Source of the DNA: an uncultured Oscillospiraceae bacterium
Lineage (GTDB): Bacteria > Bacillota_A > Clostridia > Oscillospirales > Oscillospiraceae
Assembly (NCBI GenBank): GCA_900769845.1
Contig: CAAGIF010000088.1
Location: forward strand, 1-27,092
Length of the DNA stretch: 27,092 nt
Direction: 5' to 3'
The notes beneath the pieces were generated by a model that saw only the letters and a program-made list of their open reading frames with translations, did no database searches and was not told the origin of the DNA. This document shows positions 6,369-18,800 of this stretch, piece after piece (the stretch's first letter is position 1; each line of letters starts with the position of its first letter). The translations under genes and the position numbers were made by a program.

Positions 6369-7721
6369 TTAAAATCCGGGGAAACCGCCCTTAAAGCCGC
6401 CCATGCGGCTCATGCGCTTCATCTTCTTCCCTGCGCCGGGACCGGAGAACTGCTTGATAAGCTTCTGCATCTGTTCAAATCCCTTAAGCAGCCGGTTCAC
6501 ATCCTCCACCTTCACGCCTGCGCCGGCGGCGATACGCCTTTTCCGGCTGGCAGCGATGATGTTGGGATTTTCCCGCTCCTTGGGGGTCATGGACAGGATG
6601 ATGGCTTCGGTTCTCGCCATCTGCTTTTCATCCACCTTGACACCCTTCAGGTTGGCTCCGCCGGGCATCTGGGCAAGAATCTCCTCCATGGAGCCCATGG
6701 ACTTAATCTGCACAAGCTGCTCGTAATAATCCTGCAGGGTAAACCGATTGGAACGGAGTTTTTCCTCCATCTCTGCGGTTTTTTTTGCGTCATAGGCTTT
6801 TTCGGCCTTCTCAATCAGGGTCAGCATATCGCCCATGCCCAGGATCCGGGAAGCCATCCGATCCGGATGGAACTGCTCGATATCTTCCAGCTTCTCGCCG
6901 ATACCGGAGAACTTGATAGGCTTGCCGGTCACTGCCCGAACGGACAGCGCCGCGCCGCCTCTGGCATCGCCGTCCAGCTTGGAAAGCATAACGGAGTCGA
7001 TATCCAGCCACTCGTTAAAGCTCTGAGCGGCATTGACCGCATCCTGGCCGGTCATGGCATCCACGACCAGCATAATCTCGTCGGGTTTTACCGCAGCCTT
7101 GATATTTTTCAGTTCTTCCATCAGCTGCTCGTCCACATGCAGACGGCCAGCGGTATCCAGAAATACCATATCGTGGCCGTGCTGACGGGCATAGAGGACA
7201 GCCTCTTTTGCGGTGATCACAGGGTTCTGTGTGCCCTTGTCAAAAACAGGAATTCCCAGCTTTTCGCCGCAGACTTTCAGCTGGGTAATTGCAGCAGGAC
7301 GGTAAATATCGCAGGCGACCAGCAGAGGGTTTCTGCCCTGGCGTTTCTGCAATCCGGCCAGCTTACTGCCGTTTGTGGTTTTACCGGCGCCCTGCAGACC
7401 TACCAGCATCACAACGGTGGGACCGTTGGGATTGATGGTGATGTGCTTTGCGTCACTACCCATGAGCTTACAGAGCTCTTCATTGACGATCTTGATGATC
7501 ATCTGAGCAGGTGTCAGGGATTCCAGAACATCGGCGCCTACGCAGCGCTCCGTGACCTGCTTGGTAAAATCCTTGCAGACCTTGTAGCTGACGTCCGCCT
7601 CCAGCAGCGCCATACGGATCTCCCGCATAGCCTCCTTCACATCGGCTTCCTTCAGACGGCCTTTGCCCCGAAGCTTTTTGAAGGTGGCGGAAATTTTTTC
7701 AGTTAAGCCTTCAAATGCCAT
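6369..7721 (-). CDS. ffh: Signal recognition particle GTPase Ffh (SRP54)
   Basis: A 450-residue protein with the N domain (1-85), the G domain and a C-terminal methionine-rich M domain. The G domain includes Gly-Leu-Gln-Gly-Ala-Gly-Lys-Thr-Thr at 108-116, Asp-Thr-Ala-Gly-Arg near 190 and Lys-Leu-Asp-Gly-Asp near 249. The M domain (about 300-450) ends in a Gly/Phe/Met-rich tail. Ffh with 4.5S RNA binds signal sequences of nascent membrane proteins and delivers ribosomes to FtsY. The start follows the ylxM stop by three bases and its GAGGAG ribosome site overlaps the end of ylxM, so the two are coupled. ftsY is not next to it in this window. Confidence 0.98.
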   Translation of the reverse strand: MAFEGLTEKISATFKKLRGKGRLKEADVKEAMREIRMALLEADVSYKVCKDFTKQVTERCVGADVLESLTPAQMIIKIVNEELCKLMGSDAKHITINPNGPTVVMLVGLQGAGKTTNGSKLAGLQKRQGRNPLLVACDIYRPAAITQLKVCGEKLGIPVFDKGTQNPVITAKEAVLYARQHGHDMVFLDTAGRLHVDEQLMEELKNIKAAVKPDEIMLVVDAMTGQDAVNAAQSFNEWLDIDSVMLSKLDGDARGGAALSVRAVTGKPIKFSGIGEKLEDIEQFHPDRMASRILGMGDMLTLIEKAEKAYDAKKTAEMEEKLRSNRFTLQDYYEQLVQIKSMGSMEEILAQMPGGANLKGVKVDEKQMARTEAIILSMTPKERENPNIIAASRKRRIAAGAGVKVEDVNRLLKGFEQMQKLIKQFSGPGAGKKMKRMSRMGGFKGGFPGF

Positions 7722-7724
7722 ACT

Positions 7725-8069
7725 TTACTCCTCTAATCCCTGGGCCGCGGAAAGAATCTCCCGGGCCAGACCGGAAACGGTATCCTCCGGGTGGGCAACA
7801 AGCTTTTCTGCTGCAGTCCGGATCACCTTTGCTGCCTTGCGGCAGGCAATATCCCGGCCGACACAGCCGGTCTTCTGCTCCATGTTCCGCAGCAGCGCCT
7901 CGGTGCGGGTCAGATTATCGTGAACGCCCTGGCGGCTGATCCCCAGGATCTGACCGATCTCACCCAAGGAAAGGTCCTGATTGTAGCGCATTTCAAAACA
8001 TTCCCGCTGCCGGTCTGTCAATAGGTCACCGTAGTAATCATACAGCAGCACTATTTCCAATGCGTCCAT
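7725..8069 (-). CDS. ylxM: YlxM-family helix-turn-helix SRP accessory protein (UPF0122)
   Basis: A 114-residue protein with a sigma-70 region-4-like helix-turn-helix at residues 15-62. It includes Leu-Thr-Asp-Arg-Gln-Arg-Glu-Cys-Phe and Gly-Ile-Ser-Arg-Gln-Gly-Val-His-Asp. A helical C-terminal half follows. YlxM proteins are encoded directly before ffh in Gram-positive bacteria and modulate SRP pathway activity. Here the stop lies three bases before the ffh start. It is the first gene after the operon promoter, with a GGAGAGG ribosome site. Family and neighbourhood agree; whether it binds DNA or RNA is not shown. Confidence 0.93.
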   Translation of the reverse strand: MDALEIVLLYDYYGDLLTDRQRECFEMRYNQDLSLGEIGQILGISRQGVHDNLTRTEALLRNMEQKTGCVGRDIACRKAAKVIRTAAEKLVAHPEDTVSGLAREILSAAQGLEE

Positions 8070-8112
8070 GAAAAACCTCTCCTGTCAAGTACATTGTCTT
8101 GATACCTGCGGT

Positions 8113-8141
8113 ATTATAGCACAGGACACCATTACTGTCAA
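8113..8141 (-). promoter_or_regulatory. Perfect consensus promoter of the SRP/ribosome-maturation operon
   Basis: On the minus strand TTGACA (8141-8136), a 17-base spacer and TATAAT (8118-8113), with TGC before the -10. Both hexamers match the sigma-A consensus exactly. The -35 also forms one arm of TGTCAA-N10-TTGACA (8136-8157). The 10-mer TACTTGACAG recurs at 8082-8091 beside the ylxM ribosome site. Confidence 0.92.
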
Positions 8142-8176
8142 GTATTTTTCTTTGACAGCAGGAACATTTTTCTTCC

Positions 8177-10144
8177 TTAAATTCCGTTGCCCCGAAGTTC
8201 GATGATTTGGTCCCGGAGTACAGCGGCATATTCGTACTCCATCATGCGGGCAGCTTCCTTCATCTGCTTTTCCAGCCGGGCGATCTCCCGTTCCTTTTCC
8301 GCCTTGGTCATCTTCACACCGGTTCTTCCCTTCCGCTCCGCAGTGGAAGAAGAAATTTCGATCAGATCCCGCACAGACTTGATGACTGTCTTGGGCACAA
8401 TACCGTTTGCCCGGTTGTAGGCATCCTGAATTTCCCGCCTGCGGGCTGTTTCATCCATGGCAGCCTGCATGGAAAGGGTGATATTGTCCGCATACATAAT
8501 AACCTTGCCGTCAGCATTTCGCGCCGCCCGGCCAATAGTCTGGATCAAACTGGTCTCGCTACGCAGGAAACCTTCCTTATCCGCATCCAAAATCGCCACC
8601 AGGCTAACTTCCGGCAGGTCAAGTCCCTCCCGGAGCAGGTTAATGCCAACCAGAACATCAAACTTTGCCATACGCAGATCCCGTATGATCTCCATCCGTT
8701 CCATAGCGCCTATATCCGAGTGCATGTAGCGCACCTTAATGCCGGCTTTTTGCAAATAAACCGTCAGATCCTCTGCCATTTTCTTGGTCAAAGTCGTCAC
8801 CAGCACCCGCTCATTCCGGGCGGTTCTCTGGTTAATCTCTCCGATCAGGTCATCGATCTGTCCGTCGATGGGCCGTACTTCTACTTCCGGATCCAGAAGT
8901 CCGGTGGGACGGATCACCTGCTCCACTGTCTGACCGGAGCGGGTCTTCTCATATTCCGCAGGTGTTGCAGACACATAGATCACCTGATTGATCTTGCTGT
9001 CAAATTCTGTAAAGTTCAGCGGGCGGTTATCATAGGCCGAGGGTAGCCGAAAACCGTAATTCACCAACGCATCCTTACGGCTGCGGTCACCGGCATACAT
9101 GGCCCGGCACTGGGGAAGGGTTACGTGGCTTTCATCCACAAACATGAGAAAATCGTCGGGGAAATAGTCCAGCAAGGTTGTGGGGGGCGTCCCCGGCGCT
9201 CTGCCCTGAATGACCCGGGAATAGTTTTCAATGCCGTTACAAAACCCGATCTCCGTCAGCATTTCCAGGTCGTATGCCGTTCTTTGGGCGATCCTCTGGG
9301 CCTCCAGCAGCTTGTCCCGGGCGCGGAACCAAGCCACCTGCTCGTCACATTCCCGCTGGATCTCCAGCATGGCCCGCTGAAGCTTTTCCCGGGATGCCAC
9401 ATAATGGGATGCCGGGTAAATGGCAATATGATCCACATACCGTTCTGCCACGCCGGTAACGGCGTTAATTTCGGAAATCCGGTCAATTTCATCTCCGAAA
9501 AACTCAATGCGGATCGCCCGGCCGGACCAATATGCAGGATATATTTCCAGAGTATCTCCCCGGAGACGGAATTTGTTTCTGGAGAAATCCAGATCATTTC
9601 GCTCGTAACGGATCTCTGTCAGCTTTCTGAGGATCTCATCCAGAGGCCGCTCCTGCCCTACCCGCAGAGAGATCACCATGCTCTTGTAATCAATGGGGTC
9701 ACCCAAGCCGTAAAGACAGCTGACCGAGCTGACCACGATCACATCCCGCCGTTCAAACAGAGCGGAGGTGGCGCTATGGCGCAACCGGTCGATCTCCTCA
9801 TTCACAGAGGCATCCTTTTCGATATAGGTGTCCGTATGGGCAATGTATGCCTCCGGCTGGTAGTAATCGTAGTAGGAAATGAAATATTCCACCGCATTAT
9901 TGGGAAAAAACTCCCGAAATTCGCTGCAAAGCTGGGCCGCAAGGGTCTTATTATGGGCAAGCACCAGTGTGGGCCGGTTCAGCTTTTCGATCACGGCTGC
10001 CATGGTAAAGGTCTTACCCGAGCCGGTAACACCCAGCAGGGTCTGCTCCCGCAATCCCCAGTTCACACCGTTGACAAGTCCCGTAATCGCCTCCGGCTGA
10101 TCGCCTGAGGGACGAAAATCCGAAACCAGTTGAAATTTATCCAT
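8177..10144 (-). CDS. uvrB: Excinuclease ABC subunit B
   Basis: A full-length 655-residue UvrB. The Walker A Gly-Val-Thr-Gly-Ser-Gly-Lys-Thr is at 38-45. The beta-hairpin contains Tyr-Asp-Tyr-Tyr-Gln-Pro-Glu-Ala-Tyr near 92, and Asp-Glu-Ser-His lies near 338. The helicase motif VI region Gln-Thr-Ile-Gly-Arg-Ala-Ala-Arg-Asn is near 537. A C-terminal UVR motif (about 615-655) binds UvrC. UvrB receives damaged DNA from UvrA, verifies the lesion and recruits UvrC. A GGGGAG ribosome site sits in the 17-base gap after radC, so radC-uvrB is an operon. No clear terminator follows, so some transcription may continue into ylxM. uvrC is not in the window. Confidence 0.98.
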   Translation of the reverse strand: MDKFQLVSDFRPSGDQPEAITGLVNGVNWGLREQTLLGVTGSGKTFTMAAVIEKLNRPTLVLAHNKTLAAQLCSEFREFFPNNAVEYFISYYDYYQPEAYIAHTDTYIEKDASVNEEIDRLRHSATSALFERRDVIVVSSVSCLYGLGDPIDYKSMVISLRVGQERPLDEILRKLTEIRYERNDLDFSRNKFRLRGDTLEIYPAYWSGRAIRIEFFGDEIDRISEINAVTGVAERYVDHIAIYPASHYVASREKLQRAMLEIQRECDEQVAWFRARDKLLEAQRIAQRTAYDLEMLTEIGFCNGIENYSRVIQGRAPGTPPTTLLDYFPDDFLMFVDESHVTLPQCRAMYAGDRSRKDALVNYGFRLPSAYDNRPLNFTEFDSKINQVIYVSATPAEYEKTRSGQTVEQVIRPTGLLDPEVEVRPIDGQIDDLIGEINQRTARNERVLVTTLTKKMAEDLTVYLQKAGIKVRYMHSDIGAMERMEIIRDLRMAKFDVLVGINLLREGLDLPEVSLVAILDADKEGFLRSETSLIQTIGRAARNADGKVIMYADNITLSMQAAMDETARRREIQDAYNRANGIVPKTVIKSVRDLIEISSSTAERKGRTGVKMTKAEKEREIARLEKQMKEAARMMEYEYAAVLRDQIIELRGNGI

Positions 10145-10161
10145 ACAAAATCTCCCCGTAT

Positions 10162-10860
10162 TTACACATCCGCAAAGCAGTCCTCAGGACGGTAATATCC
10201 CGATTGGCGCAGAGATACAAAATCATCCTCCGCCACCACAATGTGATCCACCAGGGTAATCTCCACCGCATGCAGGGCGGATCCCACCCGGCGGGTGGTC
10301 TGGACATCCTCACCGGAGGGCAGCGCCAATCCGCTGGGATGATTGTGGGCAAGAATCACGGATGTGGCGTTAGCCCCCAACGCGGTTTCTACAATTCTGC
10401 GGATGGAGATCCCCGCTGAATTTACGCTGCCCTCTCCTATCTCTTTGCAGCACAGCACCTTGCACTTGGCGTCCAGACACAGAAGATACACCGTTTCATT
10501 CCGCCGTCCGTAAAAGAAGGGAACCAGGTATTCCCCGCATTTTTCAATACTGGGCAAAATCACATGATTGTTGGCCCGGTTTACCAGGTAGTATCTGCCA
10601 ACAGCGGTGGTCAGACTCAGAAAAGTGGCTGCATTGGGGCCGATACCGGGTACCTTCTCCAGTTCCTCCGCCGGGGCTTCCAGCACCTGGGCAAGAGAGC
10701 CAAACCGGTTCAGCAGACTGTGGGCCAGCAAATTGGTGTCCACTCTGGGAATGCAGTAAAACAGCAGCAGCTCCAACACCTGATGCTCCGCAAAATGATC
10801 CAGTCCTTCCTCTCGGAACCGGTCTTTCAATCTCTGTCTGTGTCCTGCATGGTCTGACAT
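10162..10860 (-). CDS. radC: RadC family JAMM-domain protein
   Basis: A 232-residue protein. An N-terminal UPF0758 region has a helix-hairpin-helix motif, Val-Pro-Gly-Ile-Gly-Pro-Asn-Ala-Ala, near residue 70. A C-terminal MPN/JAMM domain follows, with the metal site His172-Asn-His174, Ser182 and Asp185 complete and the upstream acidic residue near 122. The start at 10860 is chosen because AGAGGTG lies just upstream and the product then begins Met-Ser-Asp-His-Ala-Gly-His; an in-frame GTG at 10887 lacks this. JAMM folds are zinc hydrolases, but the activity of RadC is not settled, and its original link to recombination repair is disputed. Its operon with uvrB agrees with a DNA-processing role. 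Confidence 0.94.
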   Translation of the reverse strand: MSDHAGHRQRLKDRFREEGLDHFAEHQVLELLLFYCIPRVDTNLLAHSLLNRFGSLAQVLEAPAEELEKVPGIGPNAATFLSLTTAVGRYYLVNRANNHVILPSIEKCGEYLVPFFYGRRNETVYLLCLDAKCKVLCCKEIGEGSVNSAGISIRRIVETALGANATSVILAHNHPSGLALPSGEDVQTTRRVGSALHAVEITLVDHIVVAEDDFVSLRQSGYYRPEDCFADV

Positions 10861-10887
10861 ATTTTTCACCTCTCGTTTTGTTTGCAC

Positions 10888-10916
10888 TTGCTATTTTTCT
10901 TATTATTCGATAGAAT
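10888..10916 (+). promoter_or_regulatory. Candidate promoter of the histidine-kinase-like gene
   Basis: TTGCTA at 10888-10893, a 17-base spacer and TAGAAT at 10911-10916. It lies in the A/T-rich divergent region with radC, giving a leader of about 80 bases before the ATG at 11002. Confidence 0.5.
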
Positions 10917-11001
10917 AGAAACAAAGGTCGATTTTTGTCGAACAGATCGCCGAAAGTTTTGTCCCATTCTGCACAACCTAGTTACCATGAGGAGGAGCAT
11001 C

Positions 11002-12075
11002 ATGGACCAGTTTACCAACGCCATGGAAATGGTAGATCACATACCCCACCCCGCCTTCTGTGTTGTAGATGGTGTAATCGTAAAAGTAAATGCTGCCGCA
11101 GCCGGCCGTTTGATTGAACAAAACAGTTCTGTATCCGATCTGCTGCAAACCGGCGAAGTCGAATACCGGGAATTTACTGGCGGCTGTCTTTATCTGACAT
11201 TGAATATCTGCGGCAGCGTTCTTGGCGCTTCCGTTACCCGCAAGTCCGGTTTCGATCTGTTCTGCCTGGAGCAGGATGCTGACCGGGGAGAACTGCAGGC
11301 CATGGCGCTGGCTGCCCGGGAATTGCGGGAACCTCTTGCCAGCATTATGACCACCGCCGACCGGCTTTTCCCGGTGGTTTCTCTGGATGAAAATCCTCAG
11401 GTTGCCGAACAGGCCGCCCGGATCAACCGGGGACTGTTCCAAATGCTGCGCATCATCAGCAACATGTCCGATGCAGACCGCTACGCCTCCGATTCCGGCG
11501 CCAGACTGGAATCCCGGGACATCTGCGCCATCCTGCAGGAAGCCTTCGCAAAGGCGTCTTCTCTGGTGGAGCATGCCGGCATTTCTCTGGTATTTGAGAA
11601 TCTTCCCCTGCCGGTATTTACGCTGGTGGATGCAGAAAAGCTGGAACGCGCTGTGCTGAACATTCTATCCAATGCATTGAAATTTGCCGCAAAGGGCAGC
11701 ACAATCCGGGCAAAGCTTCAGCGGCGGGGCAAAATGCTCCAGCTTTCTGTGCAGAACACCGGCGACGGCATTCCCGAGGAATTGCGGGGCCAGATTTTCT
11801 CCCGGTACACCCGGGAACCGGGCGTGGAGGATGGTCGTTTCGGCATTGGTCTCGGTTTCGTATTGATCCGCAGCGCCGCCGCCATTCACGGGGGCACCGT
11901 TCTGGTGGATCAGCCGGAGCCTTCTTCCACCCGGATCACCATGACCCTTGCCATCTGCTCGGCCCCGGCCAATCTTGTCCGTTCTCCCATTTTCCGGGTT
12001 GACTACGCCGGCGAACGGGATCATGGACTGTTGGAGCTTTCCGATACACTGCCGCCCGAATTGTACCGTCAATAA
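11002..12075 (+). CDS. Cytosolic histidine-kinase-like protein with degenerate phospho-acceptor site
   Basis: A 357-residue protein without membrane helices. Residues 1-90 resemble a small PAS-like sensor. Residues 95-160 align with the dimerisation and H-box helices of histidine kinases, but the motif reads Arg106-Glu-Leu-Arg-Glu-Pro-Leu, with Arg where the phosphorylated His should be. The HATPase domain keeps its N box (Asn220 and Asn224) and Gly-Ile-Gly-Leu-Gly (281-285). The first G box is Asn252-Thr-Gly-Asp-Gly, with Asn for the usual Asp. A tail of about 35 residues follows, ending Glu-Leu-Tyr-Arg-Gln. The start is set by GAGGAGGAG at 10989-10997. No response regulator is adjacent. It may be an ATP-binding signalling or scaffold protein rather than an autokinase. 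It lies between radC and uvrA, divergent from the first and convergent with the second. Confidence 0.85.
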   Translation: MDQFTNAMEMVDHIPHPAFCVVDGVIVKVNAAAAGRLIEQNSSVSDLLQTGEVEYREFTGGCLYLTLNICGSVLGASVTRKSGFDLFCLEQDADRGELQAMALAARELREPLASIMTTADRLFPVVSLDENPQVAEQAARINRGLFQMLRIISNMSDADRYASDSGARLESRDICAILQEAFAKASSLVEHAGISLVFENLPLPVFTLVDAEKLERAVLNILSNALKFAAKGSTIRAKLQRRGKMLQLSVQNTGDGIPEELRGQIFSRYTREPGVEDGRFGIGLGFVLIRSAAAIHGGTVLVDQPEPSSTRITMTLAICSAPANLVRSPIFRVDYAGERDHGLLELSDTLPPELYRQ

Positions 12076-12096
12076 CTTCGCGAAAGGATAACTCCC

Positions 12097-12125
12097 GGCG
12101 CACCGCACCTGCGGTGCGCCTTTTG
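12097..12125 (+). terminator. Terminator of the histidine-kinase-like gene
   Basis: GGCGCACCGC (12097-12106), loop ACCT and GCGGTGCGCC (12111-12120) form a 10-bp perfect stem followed by TTTTGTT. It lies between two convergent stop codons. The T run is on the rightward side only, so it may serve uvrA poorly. Confidence 0.85.
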
Positions 12126-12138
12126 TTATAGCGGAATC

Positions 12139-14961
<2,823 letters not shown>

Positions 14962-14996
14962 ATGCCGCTCCTGTTATGCTGGATTCGTTACAGAGT

Positions 14997-15025
14997 AGTA
15001 TATCATATTTTTCTGCAATTCACAA
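14997..15025 (-). promoter_or_regulatory. Promoter of uvrA
   Basis: On the minus strand TTGTGA (15025-15020), a 17-base spacer and TATACT (15002-14997), with TGA before the -10 as an extended element. I did not find a clear LexA-type palindrome around it. Confidence 0.75.
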
Positions 15026-15079
15026 GAGAAAATGCAAACATAATTTCGATTCCTGTCACCTTGATTCCGGGAAAACAGG

Positions 15080-15109
15080 TTGCAATTCCGGTACTGTTTA
15101 TGGTATACT
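15080..15109 (+). promoter_or_regulatory. Promoter of pth-mfd
   Basis: TTGCAA at 15080-15085, an 18-base spacer and TATACT at 15104-15109, with TGG before the -10 (extended). Transcription would start near 15116, about 48 bases before the chosen pth start. Confidence 0.65.
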
Positions 15110-15163
15110 ATATGTGGTGAAATTTGCGCCACCGTATTATGGAACATGGAATGGAATACAAAT

Positions 15164-15745
15164 ATGATGCAGGATACATGGCTGATCGTAGGTCTGGGAA
15201 ATCCCGGCCGTGAATATGAGAAGACCCGGCACAACGCCGGATTCCGGGCGATTGACGCCCTGGCTGCCGACCTGGGCTGCAAAATCGACCGAATGAAGTT
15301 TCAGGGAATGTACGGACAAACCACCTATAAGGGCAAAAAGCTGATGCTGCTCAAGCCCCTGACCTATATGAATCTGTCCGGCCGTTCTGTTTTACAGTTG
15401 TCTGCCTACTTCAATATTCCCCCCGCCCGGATCATCATTTTGTTTGACGATATCTCCCTGCCCCCCGGCAGGCTTCGGGTCCGTTCGGAGGGTTCCGCCG
15501 GCGGTCACAATGGCATCAAGTCCATCATCGCAGAGGTGGGATCCCAGGATTTCCCCCGGGTCAAGATCGGCGTGGGTGCCAAACCTCACCCGGAGATGGA
15601 TCTGGCAGACTGGGTACTGTCCACCTTCTCTGCCCCCGAGGAAAAGGCACTTGAGCCGGTCCTCAAATGGGCCGGGGAAGCCGCTCTTTGCATTATCGAC
15701 CATGGAATCAGCGAAACCGCAAACCGGTACAACGGAAAACAGTGA
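15164..15745 (+). CDS. pth: Peptidyl-tRNA hydrolase
   Basis: A 193-residue enzyme of usual length. It contains Gly-Leu-Gly-Asn-Pro-Gly-Arg-Glu-Tyr near residue 10 and Arg-His-Asn-Ala-Gly-Phe with the catalytic His near 23. Leu-Lys-Pro-Leu-Thr-Tyr-Met-Asn-Leu-Ser-Gly is near 67, Asp-Asp-Ile near 97, and Gly-Ser-Ala-Gly-Gly-His-Asn-Gly near 113. It releases stalled peptides from tRNA so both can be reused. The exact start is uncertain: ATG codons at 15146, 15164 and 15167 are all possible and none has a strong ribosome site. 15164 is chosen because it puts the Gly-Leu-Gly-Asn motif at the usual distance. It lies before mfd, a common Firmicutes order. Confidence 0.95.
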   Translation: MMQDTWLIVGLGNPGREYEKTRHNAGFRAIDALAADLGCKIDRMKFQGMYGQTTYKGKKLMLLKPLTYMNLSGRSVLQLSAYFNIPPARIIILFDDISLPPGRLRVRSEGSAGGHNGIKSIIAEVGSQDFPRVKIGVGAKPHPEMDLADWVLSTFSAPEEKALEPVLKWAGEAALCIIDHGISETANRYNGKQ

Positions 15746-15756
15746 ATTATGTCTTA

Positions 15757-15805
15757 CAACCACGGAAAGGGGTGCAACAGTCCCCTTTCCGCGTTGTTGG
15801 TTGCA
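15757..15805 (+). other. Structured pth-mfd spacer, possible pseudoknot leader
   Basis: CGGAAAGGGG (15763-15772) pairs with CCCCTTTCCG (15782-15791) around the nine-base loop TGCAACAGT. Outside it, CAACCA (15757-15762) can pair with TGGTTG (15798-15803). The loop bases TGCAAC (15773-15778) are also complementary to GTTGCA (15800-15805), which would form a pseudoknot that competes with the outer stem. No T run follows, so this is not a standard terminator. It ends just before the mfd ribosome site. Confidence 0.55.
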
Positions 15806-15827
15806 ATGGTAAGGAAACGAGGCTTTT

Positions 15828-18800
15828 ATGAACGATCTTCTTTCTGCTCTTAATCAAATACCGGAATTCCGGGCTCTTACAGAGACCGTATCCAGTGGAA
15901 ACTCTGCCGCAGTAACGGGAATCGGACAGATCAACCGTTCCCACATGATTGCAGGACTCCGCCGGGAAACCCGGCGTCCCATCGTGGTGGTCTGTCAGGA
16001 TGATATGGCCGCCAAACGGCTCCAGGAGGAATTGGGCTGTTTTCTGGGAATCCAGACCCCCATTCTTCCCAACCGGGAGCTGACTCTCTATGATGCCGCC
16101 GTAGTTTCCAGAGCCTGGGAACAAAAGCGGCTGCGGCAGCTTTATGATCTGATCAGCGGGAAAACACCTATTCAGATCTTCACCTGGGAATCCCTCAGCC
16201 AGCGCACCATGCCAAGGCAGGTGCTGACGAAGTCAGCGTTCTGTCTGGAAACCGGAAAGGAATACCCCCTGGAGTGGCTTCTGACGCAGTTGACCTCCGC
16301 AGGCTACAGCCGCTGTGCTATGGTGGAGGGCCCCGGTCAGTTTGCGGTCCGGGGCGGCATTGTGGACATCTTCTCCCCCGCGGCTGACCGGCCAGTCCGG
16401 GCTGAATTCTTCGGTGACGAGTTGGATACCATGGGCATATTTGACCCGGATACCCAGCGCCGGACAGAGAACATCGACACCCTCACCGTACTTCCCGTAG
16501 GCGAGACCCAGCCCCGGCTCCACCCCGACGGAATTGAGGGTCTGTGCCGGGATCTGGTGAGGATGATCGCCAAGCAAAAACGCCGCAAAAACCTCAACGA
16601 AGCCCTGATCCAAACACTGGAAAAGGATCTGGAAAAATACGAAAACAACCTGCTCAACCCCGCATCCGATCGCTACATGGGCCTGATCTACCCGGAAATG
16701 GCCACCGCCATGGATTACATTCCCGAAAACGCCACGGTGGTTCTGTGTGACCACGGCAATCTCCGCCGGGCCGCCCGGAATCGCTGCGACGAAATGGGAC
16801 TGCAGCTTGACAGCCTTCTGCAAGCCGGTCTTCTTGCGGGCGAGCTCTGCGATTATGTCTGCCAGTGGGAAGATTTCTGCGCTGCGCTGGCAGGACGCAC
16901 CACGGTCTACTTCGATGCTTTCGGCGGCACTGTCTATCCGGAGGACTGTCCCCCGAAGGTTCTGCTGCCCATGATCGCAAAACAGCTTCCCGGTTACGGC
17001 GGTAATCTGGATACCGCCGCCAGCGATCTGAACCACTACCGGAAATTGGACTTTTCCTCTCTGGTTCTCTGCGGTACCCGCCGCCGGGCAGAGCTGCTTC
17101 AGGAAATGCTGAGCAGCAAGGGGATCTCCTCTTTTATCTGCATTCCCCTTACCACCATGCCCCAGCCGGGGCAGATCCTGCTGACCGAGGGCACCCTGCC
17201 CTTCGGTATGGAATATCCCAACTCCAAGCTTGCCGTTTTGACCGAAGGGCAACTGATCTCCAAAACAGCTCCCAAACGCAAAACAGCTAAGAAATCCGCC
17301 ACAAACCGGCAAAAATTGGATTCCTTTACCGATCTGACCCCCGGCGATCTGGTGGTCCATGAAAACTACGGTATCGGCCGGTTCGTCGCCATGGAACAGA
17401 TCCGGGTGGACGGAGCGGTGAAGGACTATGTAAAAATCGCCTACCAGGGCTCGGATATCCTGTTCGTTCCCGCCACCCAGCTTGACCTTGTGGGCAAGTA
17501 TATCGGCGGCGGCGAGGATGGCAATGTGCGTCTGAATAAGATCGGAACCGATGCCTGGCAGAAAACCAAAGCCAAGGCAAGAAAAGCCGCCAAGGATATG
17601 GCCGGCGAGCTTATCCAGCTCTACGCAGCCCGAAAGCGGCAGACCGGATTTGCCTTTGCCGCGGATTCCCCCTGGCAGTTGGAATTTGAGGACAATTTTC
17701 CCTACCCCGAAACCGACGATCAGCTTCGGTGTATCGCAGATATCAAGCATGACATGGAATCCCCCACACCTATGGACCGGCTGCTCTGCGGAGATGTGGG
17801 CTTCGGCAAGACGGAGGTCGCCCTCCGGGCGGTGATGAAGGCCATTATGGACGGCAAGCAGGCCGCCATTTTGGTGCCTACCACCGTCCTCGCCCAGCAG
17901 CACTACCAGACCGCCGTGGCACGATTCCGGGGATTCCCGGTAAATATTGATGTGCTCAGCCGTTTCCGCACCCCCGCCCAGCAGCGCAAGACCCTTGCAG
18001 ATCTGCGCTCCGGCGCTGTGGATCTGATTATCGGCACCCACAAACTTCTGCAAAAAACCGTGGAGTATAAGGATCTCGGTCTGCTGATCATCGATGAGGA
18101 ACAGCGGTTCGGCGTCACTCATAAGGAACGGCTGAAAGAGATTTCCAAGGGTGTGGATGTGCTGACCCTGTCTGCAACCCCCATTCCCAGAACCCTGAAC
18201 ATGGCGCTGTCCGGCATTCGGGACATGTCCACCATTGAAGAACCTCCTGCAGACCGCTATCCGGTGCAAACCTTTGTGCTGGAGCATAACAACGCCATCA
18301 TCGATGACGCTATCCGCCGGGAAGTAGAGCGGGGCGGTCAGGTGTACTACCTGCACAATCGGGTGGAAACCATTGACCGGTGCGCCGCAGCTCTCCAGAA
18401 CCGCATCCCCGGCTTGTCCGTTGCCGTTGCCCACGGGCAGATGGGGGAGGAGGATCTGGGGGATGTGATGCATGCCATGGCTGACGGAGAAATCCAGGTT
18501 CTGGTGTGTACCACCATCATCGAAACCGGTCTGGATATCCCCAACGCCAACACGCTGATCATTGAAAATGCAGACCGATTCGGTCTTTCCCAGCTTCATC
18601 AGCTTCGGGGCCGGGTGGGCAGGTCCCCCCGCCACGCCTACGCCTACTTCACCTACCGACCGGACAAGAATCTCACGGAAGTCGCCGAAAAGCGACTGTC
18701 TGCCATCCGGGATTTTGCCGAATTCGGCTCCGGCTTCAAAATTGCCATGCGGGATCTGGAGATCCGGGGCGCCGGCAATCTGCTGGGTTCGGAGCAATCC

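Noticed and set aside
6339..7706. Open frame of 455 codons on the plus strand across ffh
   Set aside because: It is the shadow of ffh, with Leu/His-rich low-complexity translation and no expression signals.
15746..15827. Rho-independent terminator between pth and mfd
   Set aside because: The hairpin is strong, but no T run follows on either strand; it is listed as a structured leader instead.
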